Shown here: piece after piece, positions 32,969-42,994 of the stretch | Layout: every line of letters starts with the position of its first letter | How positions within the stretch are numbered: position 1 is the stretch's first letter | NCBI GenBank assembly: GCA_002682825.1 | Contig: NOKP01000057.1 | Location: 62,001 to 126,000 of the forward strand | DNA length: 64,000 bases | DNA from: Neonectria sp. B-13 | Taxonomy: Eukaryota > Ascomycota > Sordariomycetes > Hypocreales > Nectriaceae | Reading direction: 5' to 3' | Program-made: the position numbers and the translations under genes | Notes under the pieces: model-generated | Databases searched by the model: none | The model's input: only the letters and a program-made list of their open reading frames with translations | What the model was told of the DNA's origin: nothing

Positions 32969-34003
32969 ATGCCAGCCTCGGAGATTAAGATCATTGCCGT
33001 GGTCGGCGGAACTGGCAACATCGGCAGATCCGTCGTCGCCTCTCTCCATGACAGTCCAGAGTTCCACGTCCGAGTCACGACGCGCGACCCTACTGCCGGA
33101 AAGGCCAAGGAGTTCTCTGATAGCGGCATTGAAATGGTCAAGGCTGACTCCTGGGTACCTGAGGAACTCGATGCCGCATTTAAAGATTGCTGGGGCGTGT
33201 TTGTAAACACCAACTCCGACGACCCCAACTTCAAAAACGAGGTCGGGCCTCCGGAGTCAGAAATGGGCCGCATCATCATCGACGCGGCCATTCGTCAAGG
33301 CGTCCAGCATTTTATTTTCCAGAGCCTACCTCCGTCGTCCAAGATTACGAACGGCGAGGTTCCGATCTTATCCTTTGATAACAAAGAGGCCATCTCCGAT
33401 TATGCCAAAACAGCTGGCTTCAAAACTACAACCAACGTGAATTTGGGCTGGGTTTTAGAAGTCTTCTGGCTCGACACCTACATCAAAGCATTCGGGGGAC
33501 TGGCTAAGAGCTTTGACGAGGACGGCTACCTGACGCTCAAACTCCCTCCAATGGGCAATAACCCTGAGACTGTCCCTTGGACGGCGGTGGAGCACGACTA
33601 CGGCGACGCTGTTCTTGGCGTCTTCATCAACCCTGCCCCTTGGGCAGGCAAGACAGTCTGGGCCGTCTCGGACCCGCGCAGCTTCCAGGACGTCGTCGAT
33701 GCATATAACAAGGTCAGCGGCACCAAGCGGGCCCGCTACGTTGCGGCCGAGGGGCCTTTGGAAGCCGCGAACAAAGGCAAGACGAAGGAGGTGAATGGAC
33801 TCGTTGACTACTGCCGCTGGGTCAAGGGCAATTACTGCGGCAACAGACCACTTGACCTGACGGATATGAAGATATTGAAGGCTCTCGGGGCCAAAGCCCG
33901 TGGCCGCACTGGCAAAGACGCAGAGTTGCAAACAGTGGAGGAGTTCTGGGCAATGACTCTACCTAGACATATGGATGGAGCCCTTGCAGATATGAAATCC
34001 TAG
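32969..34003 (+). CDS. NmrA-like NAD(P)-binding protein
   Basis: A single exon of 344 residues. The N-terminus MPASEIKIIAVVGGTGNIGR has GGTGNIG at 13-19, the atypical-SDR dinucleotide motif of the NmrA/isoflavone reductase-like family. HFIFQSLPP, LSFDNKEAISDY and WTAVEHDYGDAVLGVF follow in the usual order, and YxxxK is not conserved, as expected. NmrA-type proteins act as redox sensors that bind NAD(P) or as reductases; a regulatory role next to TF1 is plausible. A decayed paralogue lies beside TF2 at 50.1-50.7 kb. Stop at 34003. Confidence 0.9.
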   Translation: MPASEIKIIAVVGGTGNIGRSVVASLHDSPEFHVRVTTRDPTAGKAKEFSDSGIEMVKADSWVPEELDAAFKDCWGVFVNTNSDDPNFKNEVGPPESEMGRIIIDAAIRQGVQHFIFQSLPPSSKITNGEVPILSFDNKEAISDYAKTAGFKTTTNVNLGWVLEVFWLDTYIKAFGGLAKSFDEDGYLTLKLPPMGNNPETVPWTAVEHDYGDAVLGVFINPAPWAGKTVWAVSDPRSFQDVVDAYNKVSGTKRARYVAAEGPLEAANKGKTKEVNGLVDYCRWVKGNYCGNRPLDLTDMKILKALGAKARGRTGKDAELQTVEEFWAMTLPRHMDGALADMKS

Positions 34004-35088
34004 ATAGTGGTGTAAGGATTCGACATGTAGGTGCAGAGAGCTCGCTGAGCCCTCAGCTTTGAAACTAGGTATGTATGACAATTTTAAGAAGAGTGTCTCC
34101 AACTCCTATTTTCCACTGTTTCATGCTTCAATCGCAGCCAGAACTTCGGCATGTGCTTCCATGGCTAGACGGTTCAGAAGCCGGCTTCGCTGTGTTGCGC
34201 TCACCTCCGCCCATCATCCAATCAATGCGTCACGAGCGGCTTTGCACTGCCATATCAACATGTTCAACGCCGACAGCAGGTACTAGAGTGATCTCGGTCT
34301 CGTCACTGAGCATCAGCCGGCATGAATCTCAGAGTACCGTTGAGTGGGCCAGCGGTGCCGAGACTGGTCCCTGTCACAGCTTTAAGTAGGCCAACTCGCC
34401 CGATTTTCTATTTCCCAGTTTTAGAGCGCGACGATGTACCGACTAATCCATTTACTGTTGTTGATCTGTGACGGCCTGGCCATGACCGCGTCGCGAGTCT
34501 TATTTCCTAGCAGGGAAGAAAGTTACCCTGTACCCCGAATTTTGGCCAGACTGAATCTAACCGTTACAGGGTCAGTGACTAAAGTGGAGGCTTACATTAC
34601 TCTAATTAGTTATGGGATAGTCGACACACCACCGCAGCACTTGTAGACTTTCCCCATTGGGACCTGACGCGAGGTGCGGGGTAAAGTTGCGAAGCTGCCT
34701 CAAGCCCTCCCGGATAGCCTCCGCCTAAGAGGCCAAGAGGGGGTTGTGGAGGCGATGAAGGAAGAGGTCGACATTTATGCCCAGAATTCGCGACTGAGCC
34801 AGAATTGGGTAGCTAGACGCAACGCGAAAACAGGCGCCTTCCAGCCCGCTTTCTCTATTCGTTCTAGATGCGAGAAGTGCAGACACAGATCATGGTTAGA
34901 TGAGATGATTAAATGCCGGCGCTTCCTCTATTGCCCAATAACATCGCACGCGTGAGAGCATGATCGGTCGCTTCCCATTCTACCCTTTTGTTCCCACCTG
35001 GCCGTCAAGACGAAGCAAAACAAACGGCACACTTCTGTCTTCACCTCTGCCTCTGCCAGGCATCTCTTTGCAGCCCTCAAACGACACT
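34004..35088. other. intergenic, upstream of the monooxygenase
   Basis: No supported gene. Short open frames lack bias or motifs. The last 100 bases form a C/T-rich leader (TTCACCTCTGCCTCTGCC). Confidence 0.45.
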
Positions 35089-36696
35089 ATGGGTTCCGTG
35101 CCTGATATCTCAAAGGTTGATGCGCTTGTAGTCGGTGCGGGTGTGGCCGGTATATACTCTACCTATCAACTTTCTCGCGCCGGCCTCAATGTTCACTGCA
35201 TCGACGTGGCCGGCGATGTCGGCGGGACGTGGTACTGGAACACTTATCCTGGTGCTATGAGTGATACAGAAACATACCTGTACCGCTATTCTTGGGACAA
35301 GGAAGACCTACTCACGTATCCGTGGTCGCATCATTACGTCTATCAGCCTCAGATTCTCGATTACCTTCGCCATGTCGTCGAGAAACACGACCTTCGCAAG
35401 TATATGCGCTTCAACACGGAAATGGAGGAGGCGTCGTGGGACGAAAAGACGAGTACCTGGCACGTCTCCTGCGCTGGCGGCCTCGTCATACATGCTCGCC
35501 ACTTGGTCAACTGCTTGGGTCTCCTCTCTAAACCCAACTACCCCGACATTCCTGGCATCTCGTCGTTCCAAGGAGCAATTGTCCACACCGCCAAGTGGGA
35601 TCACGACGTGAAGATGGCCGGTAAGAGGGTCGGCATTATCGGCAACGGATCTACGGGCGTCCAAGTCATGACGGCCATTGCTTCCGAGGTCGGAAGACTA
35701 GTATCCTTCCAACGACACCCCCAATACTCGGTGCCGAGCGGACAGGGCCCGATCCCAGACGGATACCGCGAAAAGATCAACAACAACTACGACAAGATCT
35801 GGCAAGATGTGTGGGATTCCTCGACGGCGTTCGGCGTGACTGAGACGACACGGAAAACCATGGAGGCGACACCCGAGGAACGTCGTGAAGCGTTCCAGCA
35901 CGTCTGGGACCAAGGCAACGGATTCCGCTTCATGTTCAGTGCCTTCGGCGACTTGACCACCAACCTCGAGGCTAACGAGGAAGCTTGCGACTTCATTCGT
36001 GGCAAGATTGACGAAATTGTCAAGGACCCCCGGAAAGCCAAGGCGCTGAAACCGACTGATCTCTATGCCCGCCGTCCTCTTTGCGACTCGGGGTACTACC
36101 AGATATTCAACCGCGACAACGTGGATATCGTCGACCTTCGAGAGACGCCGATCCAAGAGATTGTGCCAGAGGGTATCAAAACAAAGGACGGCACCGTCCA
36201 TGGTCTCGACATGTTAATATTTGCTACGGGCTTCGATGCCATCGAAGGAAGCTATCTGCGTATCAAGATAACGGGCCGCCAAGGAGAGTCGATCCAGAAA
36301 CACTGGACCAACGGCCCGACTGCGTACGGCGCGGTTGCATGCTCTGGCTTCCCCAACATGTACCTCGTCTCTGGGCCTCAGGGACCATTCGCAAACTTCC
36401 CCGTGGTCATCGAGAGCGAGATCAACTTCATCACCGAGTGCATTCTAGCGGCGGAGAAGAAGGATGGCCGTGTCATGGAGGTTTCAGCCAAGGCTGAGCA
36501 GCAGTGGAGCGACCTGTGCGATAAGGCCGTGGAGGGTTCCCTGTTTAAGACGGCTGCGAGCTGGATCTTCGGATCCAATGTCCAAGGGCGGAAGCCGAGC
36601 ACCAAGTTCTACTTTGCTGGTCTGCATAAATACCGCCAATGGACGCGTAAGGAGGTTGCGGCTGGGTTCCCGGGCTTCAGTAGTGTTGCGAGTTAA
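35089..36696 (+). CDS. FAD-dependent (Baeyer-Villiger type) monooxygenase
   Basis: A single exon; the ATG at 35089 gives 535 residues, with the frame open a further 43 codons upstream. GAGVAG at 16-21 binds FAD; WYWNTYPGAMSDTETYLYRY is the typical flavin region of cyclohexanone-type enzymes; GNGSTG is the NADPH motif; ATGFDA is the late FAD segment. The fingerprint FxGxxxHxxxWP reads FQGAIVHTAKWD, so the final Pro is Asp. It inserts oxygen next to a ketone carbonyl using NADPH, giving an ester or lactone. Esterases that could cleave such a product are at 45.6 kb (intact) and 16 kb (broken). It lies between the NmrA-like gene and cupin 2 on the same strand. Confidence 0.9.
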   Translation: MGSVPDISKVDALVVGAGVAGIYSTYQLSRAGLNVHCIDVAGDVGGTWYWNTYPGAMSDTETYLYRYSWDKEDLLTYPWSHHYVYQPQILDYLRHVVEKHDLRKYMRFNTEMEEASWDEKTSTWHVSCAGGLVIHARHLVNCLGLLSKPNYPDIPGISSFQGAIVHTAKWDHDVKMAGKRVGIIGNGSTGVQVMTAIASEVGRLVSFQRHPQYSVPSGQGPIPDGYREKINNNYDKIWQDVWDSSTAFGVTETTRKTMEATPEERREAFQHVWDQGNGFRFMFSAFGDLTTNLEANEEACDFIRGKIDEIVKDPRKAKALKPTDLYARRPLCDSGYYQIFNRDNVDIVDLRETPIQEIVPEGIKTKDGTVHGLDMLIFATGFDAIEGSYLRIKITGRQGESIQKHWTNGPTAYGAVACSGFPNMYLVSGPQGPFANFPVVIESEINFITECILAAEKKDGRVMEVSAKAEQQWSDLCDKAVEGSLFKTAASWIFGSNVQGRKPSTKFYFAGLHKYRQWTRKEVAAGFPGFSSVAS

Positions 36697-37182
36697 GACT
36701 GTGTGGGCTGGTAGTTGAATGGTATAGCATACTGTAGATCAATGTACTCCCCTTCGATGACACGTCATCATTACTTATCTGTTGTAAAGGAAAATGAGTT
36801 CAAGGAGGGGAAACCTCGTCCCATTTGCGCGAGTTGCTGAATGCGGAAGATTGGCGAGGTCAGTAGTCAGGCTGTACCGCACTCCCCATCGAGTCCACGG
36901 CATTGGTGGTTGCATGTCCAACGCGAGTGAATGGAACTTGTTCAACCCCATAGGCAGTGCTTCCGAATGCGGCTCCTTTGCGAACGGGCGCTTGCGGAGA
37001 CTGACTAGTGATGAGGCGTCTTGCTCTGGATTCTGGGCCCTTATCAAGGCAGCCTTGGGTCATGCTTGTCGCCCTCTTCGCAGGCCACGATTTGTTGCAC
37101 ATTACTTGAGAGTCTTCATCCGCAATAGAACAGGACCGCAGGTAAACTACCACCTGCTCTTTCATCATCGCCACCTCCAATT
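36697..37182. other. intergenic, cupin 2 promoter
   Basis: No gene seen. Includes the start-proximal GCCACCTCCAATT leader. No TATA-like box is evident. Confidence 0.4.
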
Positions 37183-37560
37183 ATGCCTCCCTCCATCCCC
37201 AATAGCAAGGGCTCTGCCTCCCCAGCAGACGTTCCCCACGGCACCTGGAATTCTTTCCCATGGGCGCCATTCCCCGAGTACGCCGGCTCCAAGTCGATCC
37301 TCTACCGCTCCGCCAACGGCAAGATTGTCGCCGGAGCCGCTAAAGAAACTGGAACTGCGACACTAGAGTACCCCTGCGACGAGTTCTTCTACGTCACCAA
37401 GGGCTCCGTCAAGCTGGCCATCTACGGGGGAGAGACTTTCACCCTGACCAAGGGCCAGTTCATATATCTGAAGAAGGGGACGACAGTCGACTTTGAGTTT
37501 GGGCCGGATTTTGCAAACGTCGCCGTTTTTATTGATGATGACCCGGTGACACTTATTTAA
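37183..37560 (+). CDS. small cupin protein 2 (Cupin_3/DUF861-like)
   Basis: A single exon of 125 residues, MPPSIPNSKGSASPADVPHG onward. It shares with cupin 1 the blocks ADVPHGTWNSFPWAPFPEY, KSILYRSANGKIVAG, CDEFFYVTKGSVKLAIYGG, ETFTLTKG and FANVAVFIDDD, so the two are paralogues. A single beta-barrel is expected; the metal-binding histidine pattern is again incomplete. Location directly after the monooxygenase on the same strand, 486 bases away, suggests coordinated use. Function unknown: isomerase, lyase or ligand sensor are options. Confidence 0.85.
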   Translation: MPPSIPNSKGSASPADVPHGTWNSFPWAPFPEYAGSKSILYRSANGKIVAGAAKETGTATLEYPCDEFFYVTKGSVKLAIYGGETFTLTKGQFIYLKKGTTVDFEFGPDFANVAVFIDDDPVTLI

Positions 37561-38141
37561 AGAAGAGGGGGGGAAGGATGGATCGAGAAAGAGTGTGGAC
37601 TAAAGAGAGATGACGCGGGAAGAGGGTAGCTCATTGCCGTCATGTTTAGACAAAACATGTGAAGGTGTTGAAATTGAATAGCAATCCATCTATGCCTGCC
37701 TCTAGATCACAAGCTCCCCCAGAATCGTGTGAAAACGAAGTAGCCGCTTGGCATTACGTACGCACCTACGCGCGAAGGCGGTAGCACGCAATATCCTCAA
37801 ACTTGAAAACTTTCCATACCGAGCTCCGATGCGACGATATTCCAATCTTCTCCGCACTTTTAGTCGCGGGGTGGACGCGAGCGAGACTTGCCCTTTTCGG
37901 ACGACTTGCGACAAGATGCACGGAAGCAAAGGTTCAGCATCAGATTTAATTAGTAATGCAGAGCAAGAGAAAGAGCAAGCCGAGTATCGGGGGCACCATG
38001 TCTTGGACCATTATTCTTCTTCTTGCCATCAATTTATTCAGTTCCACCCATCAACGTGGAACACTCCAACCCCAGACAAGCAAAATAAAGCACCCAACTT
38101 AGACACGATAACTTACGCACCACTCACACCGAAAACGAACC
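37561..38141. other. intergenic, ALDH B promoter
   Basis: No gene seen. The region before 38142 is A/C-rich (ACTTACGCACCACTCACACCG). Confidence 0.4.
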
Positions 38142-39908
38142 ATGTCTGCACGACTCTTCCAAAATCTCACAGCGCCCAACGGCCGCTCGTTTGAGCAGCC
38201 CCTGGGTCTGTTCATCAACAACGAATGGCGCGAGGCCAAGTCGGCAGAGATGATTTCCGTCGTGAGCCCCATGTAAGCGGCGTCCCTTCATTTTGGTTGT
38301 TTCGACGATGCATGCACACCGTCCACTGACCCGGAGCGACGTGCAAAGAGACGAGCGAGAAATCGTCCAGGTCCACGCTGGTGGACAAGACGACATTGAC
38401 GACGCTGTCAAGGCTGCCCGGGCTGCGTTCCGAGGACCATGGTCCAAAATCAGCGCGACGGAGCGCGGCGAGCTCATGAGGAGATTGGCCGACTTGGTCG
38501 AGGAGCAAACCGACACCTTTGCCACAATCGATACATGGAATAATGGTTCGTCGCATTGACACACGATGAATCCGTTCATGCACGCAGAGCATCTGTCAAC
38601 GCAGAGCAGTCACTGACTCGAGCAGGAAAGCGTTTCTCGTCAGCCAAAGGCGACGTCGGCGAACTCGCTGGCGTCCTTCGCTATTATGCTGGATTCGCCG
38701 ACAAGCTGTTCGGCCAAGGCGAGTCCAACAAGGCTGACATGATGGGCGCACACTGACCCTTCTACCCAGTCATCAACACGACCGGCAACAAGTTTGCATA
38801 CACCTCTCGAGACCCCATAGGCGTTTGCGGTCAGATCATCCCCTGGAACTATCCCCTAGGCATGGCGGCATGGAAGATCGGACCGGCTCTGGCTGCTGGC
38901 AATACCATTGTGCTGAAACCAGCAGAGCAGACGCCACTTTCCATCTTGGTCTTTGCTACGCTCATCGACAAGGCCGGGTTTCCCCCAGGCGTCATCAACA
39001 TCGTCAACGGGTTCGGTCGTACAGCAGGTGCGAGTCTCGCCGGGCACATGGGCGTCGACAAGATCGCCTTTACCGGGTCGACTGGTACCGGCCGTGAGAT
39101 TATGAAGTTGGCCGCCAATAATCTCAAGGAAATCACGCTCGAAACGGGTGGCAAGTCGCCATTAATCGTCTTCGAGGATGCTGACCTCGAAAACGCTGTA
39201 AAGTGGGCTCATTACGGCATTATGGCCAACCAGGGCCAAATCTGCACAGCAACCAGCAGGCTCCTTATCCACGAGAAGATCTACAAAAGGTTCGTCGACC
39301 TCTTTATTAACGAGGTGAAGAAGACGTCCGTAGTTGGCAACCCTTTCACTGAGGGAACGTTCCAAGGCCCCCAAGTTACCAAGGCTCAATACGAGCGGGT
39401 CTTGTCGTATGTTGAGGAAGGGAAACGAGAAGGCGCTACACTGAGCCTTGGGGGTAAGCCACACTCGGGCGTCAACGGCAAGGGCTTTTTCATCGAGCCG
39501 ACGGTATTTACCGACGTGTCGGACCACATGAAGATCTACCGCGAGGAGGTCTTCGGGCCGCTCGCTGCCATCAGCTCCTTCAAGACCGAGGCCGAGGCTA
39601 TTGAGCGGGCCAATGATACCTTCTATGGCCTGGGAGCTGCTGTCTTCACCGAGAACATCACCCGAGCTCACGCCGTGGCCAAGGAAATTGAGGCGGGAAG
39701 TATGTTTCACCCTGGCTGTGTGTGTTGACGGCGTGTACTGACCGGGAATTGCGTAGTGGTCTGGATCAACAGTAGCAACGACTCCGACTTCCGTATTCCC
39801 TTTGGCGGCGTGAAGCAGTCTGGTATCGGGCGGGAGCTGGGAGAAGCGGGTATTCTGGCATATACAACGGTGAAGGCTGTTCATGTGAACATTGGCAATA
39901 GGCTCTGA
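38142..39908 (+). CDS. aldehyde dehydrogenase B
   Basis: Exons 38142-38272, 38349-38545, 38626-38718, 38770-39699 and 39757-39908 join to 500 residues. Intron 3 begins GCGAGT, so it is a GC-AG intron; the frame and the match [20 protein letters not shown] require it. Motifs are [48 protein letters not shown], the catalytic cysteine in [22 protein letters not shown] and [13 protein letters not shown]. The reaction is aldehyde to acid with NAD(P). All intron positions are shared with ALDH A and exon lengths 131, 197 and 930 are identical, which shows gene duplication. It lies between cupin 2 and the P450. Confidence 0.92.
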
Positions 39909-40833
39909 AAGCAACGATATAGTACAACTGTTCATCTGATCATGTCATAATGAGGTTGCCTTGGATGTCTGTATTGTGTAAAAGCTGTGTATGCTTGCGT
40001 GATACTGCGGCCCGCCCTCTGACAGAGGCCTCCCACTACTACACAATGCTGCGGAGCGAAATAGCTCAACCGAAGCCTTTGTGTACTTTGGCTGCAAGTA
40101 TTCAGATGCGTATGACTGATGCCTTCTCCACAGCGTACACATCAGGTCAAACAGCCCGTTCAATTTTTGGTCTTGGCTGGCGTTGACGAAGTCAACCCAC
40201 CCTAGGGATCTCGACGTTGCGGGCTGACTAACTAGTAACTGACATTGCATTCATTAGTTCTCTCAGCCAACGCTCGTCACTGAGGGCAGGGTTGTTACAA
40301 GGGCCAAGGCTCGCTCGGGACCTTGGTGCATCAATCTGCCCTCTACCTAACGGCTCCCCATTGTCAAGAGGCTAAGAGAAGGGCACGCCACTTTGCTTTT
40401 TTTTTTTCCCGACGTGGCAATGGTAAGCGAGACTCCCATTTCAAGCTTGAAACGACTTTGTGTAGTCGTGTAACGGAGGGAGTTGTCATCATCAAGCGGT
40501 GGAGGGGAATCGTCGAGCTCGCGTTTCTCCGCAGATCGCCTCCCCGCCATGCCCACCTTCCTAATTTGGCGTCGATTCGAGGACGCATAAGTATGTACCT
40601 ATGTATGTATCTATGTATGTATGTATGTATCTATATATCCGTTGCTTCTGAATGGGTGGGCGGTTCATTCGCTCGGCATCCAAGGCCTTCACCAAATGCA
40701 CTACTAGATGTCCGTGTTTCCTACTTAGCTTACACGGCTCTTGCTGGTCATCCAACGAGATTATCTGCCTTTTCGAGTAGAAATCTCTACTTTCCTCTTC
40801 ATTGCCTACTGGACGCGCTGAAGACACGGCTCT
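39909..40833. other. intergenic with microsatellite, P450 promoter
   Basis: No gene seen. A poly-T tract lies near 40398-40408 and a GTAT/ATGT microsatellite at 40591-40638. Confidence 0.5.
40591..40638 (+). repeat. (ATGT)n microsatellite
   Basis: Interrupted GTATGTACCTATGTATGTATCTATGTATG-type array about 200 bases upstream of the P450 start; length is likely polymorphic. Confidence 0.85.
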
Positions 40834-42523
40834 ATGACTTGGTTGAACATCCCAGCCGTGGGCGCCGCCCTGGTGTTGGTAGCCATTCTGTACGAGGGCA
40901 TCATCAAGCCCGCCTTTCTATCTCCGCTCGCCAAGATCCCAGCGCCACACTGGAGCTGCCATGTTGCCCCCTTCTGGCTCTGGTGGGCGAAGCTCACTCA
41001 CCGAGAGAATGAACTGGTCTACCATAACCACATGGCCAAGGGCAAGGCTTTGAGACTCTCCCGAGGCCTCGTCAGTCTCAATTGCTTCGAGGGCGGCCTG
41101 AAGCAGGTATATCTTGGAGGATTCCCCAAAACAGAGTTTTACACTCGGGGATTCGTCAACTACAAGTGAGAAAGACCCCTGGGGCATGCGCCCTTGCCTA
41201 TTTGTGAAAACGTCGCGCGCTAACATCAGCCTCGAACAGCACGGAAAACATCTTCACCTTCGAGGACAACGCCACGCACTCGGCCCGCAAGCGCATCATC
41301 TCGGGAACCTTTTCGAAGTCCTTCGTCCTCACGGATTCTACGAGCCAAGCTGCCATGAAGAAGATTGTGTTTGAACGGCTTCTGCCTTTAATCAGCCTTG
41401 CTGCAGAGCGCGACGAGGCGGTGGAGGTGCTGGAGCTATTCTACTCGTACTCCATGGACTCGTTCATCACCTGGCAGTTTGGAAGCTCCCTGAGCAGCAA
41501 CCTCGTGGAAGACGAAAAGGAGAGACGGCTGTATCTGGACGGGTTCTTCGCTGCTGCTCCGTACACCTTTTGGCAGTACGAGTTTCCCCGGCTCAACAGT
41601 TGGTTCAAGGCGGTTGGGCTCATCCCGAGCAAGGTCGACAGCGGCTTCCGCGATATCGAGCAATGGAACCTCGAAAAGTGTGACAAAGCTCAAGCCCTCG
41701 TTGCTCAAGGTCTGGATACTCTATCTGATGCGAACAAGCCCGTCGTCATGTCGCTTGCCCTCAACGCCATGAGCGATCCGCATGCCAAGCCGGGGCAGTA
41801 TCCGCAGCGTCTGGAGATTGCCAGCGACATGTTCGCGCACAACTCGGCGGCACACGAGACCAGTGGGAACACGCTGGCCTTTTGCTTCTATGAGGTGTCC
41901 CGACGACCTGAGCTACAAATCAAACTCAGGGAAGAGCTCCTCACCCTCGACACTCCGCTGTACTTCCCACAGCGGAACGATGAGGACTTGGTCCTGCCAG
42001 CGCCCAAGGCCGTCGATAAGCTGCCACTCCTTGAAGCCGTCATCATGGAATCTCTTCGCCTGTACCCGTCCGTTCCTGGGGGCCAACCCCGACGGGTGCC
42101 GAAGACGTGTTCTCTGGGAGGTTACCACGGGGTGCCGGCCGGTACCACCGTTCAGTGCTACGCATATGCCCTTCACCGCACGCCCGACGTCTTTCCCGAC
42201 CCTCATCAGTGGAAGCCAGAGCGGTGGATCGAGTCGTCGCCGGAACAGCTGAGCCAGATGCGACGGTGGTTCTGGGCTTTCGGAAGCGGCGGCCGAATGT
42301 GCATCGGAAGCAACTTTGCCTACTTTTGTACGTACAGGGACCTCATCTCTCGGAGAGTGTGCACTGACTGTGAGTTTTAGCCATGAAGAATCTGGTCGGG
42401 AGCGTGTACACCAACTTTACGACTTCGCTGCACGACCATGGTAGCATGGAGCTGGAGGATGCGTACCTCGCAGGCCCTGTGGGACACCGATTGGAACTCA
42501 AGTTCCATCGCGTCAAGGCGTAG
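40834..42523 (+). CDS. cytochrome P450
   Basis: Exons 40834-41165, 41240-42327 and 42381-42523 join to 520 residues. The N-terminal helix AVGAALVLVAILYEG is an ER membrane anchor followed by a Pro-containing hinge (PLAKIPAPHW). The I-helix oxygen motif is AHNSAAHETSGNT, the K-helix ExxR is ESLR in VIMESLRLYPSVPGG, the PERW segment is KPERWIES, and the heme loop is FGSGGRMCIG with the ligand cysteine around residue 465, split just downstream by intron 2 (GTACGT donor). It needs P450 reductase and may use cytochrome b5. Family rank cannot be assigned by eye. Probably hydroxylates a substrate or intermediate of the cluster. Confidence 0.92.
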
Positions 42524-42994
42524 CTGTAAAATTGGCGCGTACGGGGTTTCATGCAGCTGGTAATGCTGTGAGTTTGGCTGGGATAAACACAGGTAGCCAT
42601 TCAGCAACATAATTTGCGACCTGTAGGGGGCTACAGTCTACGACTTTCAACTGACCTGCAACATAAGAGACCAGACTGACTTGTATATTGATATCTGAAT
42701 ATGCAATGCGTGGCAACCCCATCATGATGAGCCGGAGATGGGGTTTCGGAGGACCAATGGGGAAAAAGCCAGGACCTGCCTGCGGATTTCCCCGGCAGGG
42801 ATCTTACTTTCCTCTCTTGGACATTATCCGAGGTGTACAGAAGAGCGTCCATTAATCATCATTATCATAAATTGGGTATAGCTTGATCACAACGGCACAA
42901 GGGCAAAAGTTGATTCACCCGCCTCGGCAGATGACATTGGAGCTAGGTCCTCTGTAACTTGGTTCACTCTCATGTAGGGCAGGGCATCACGAGT
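42524..42994. other. convergent intergenic region
   Basis: Between the 3' ends of the P450 and the FAD oxidoreductase. No gene or repeat seen. Confidence 0.45.

Noticed and set aside
34960..35088. N-terminal extension of the monooxygenase
   Set aside because: 43 extra codons are open, but the segment is a C/T-rich leader; the start MGSVPDISKV at 35089 precedes the FAD motif at the normal distance.
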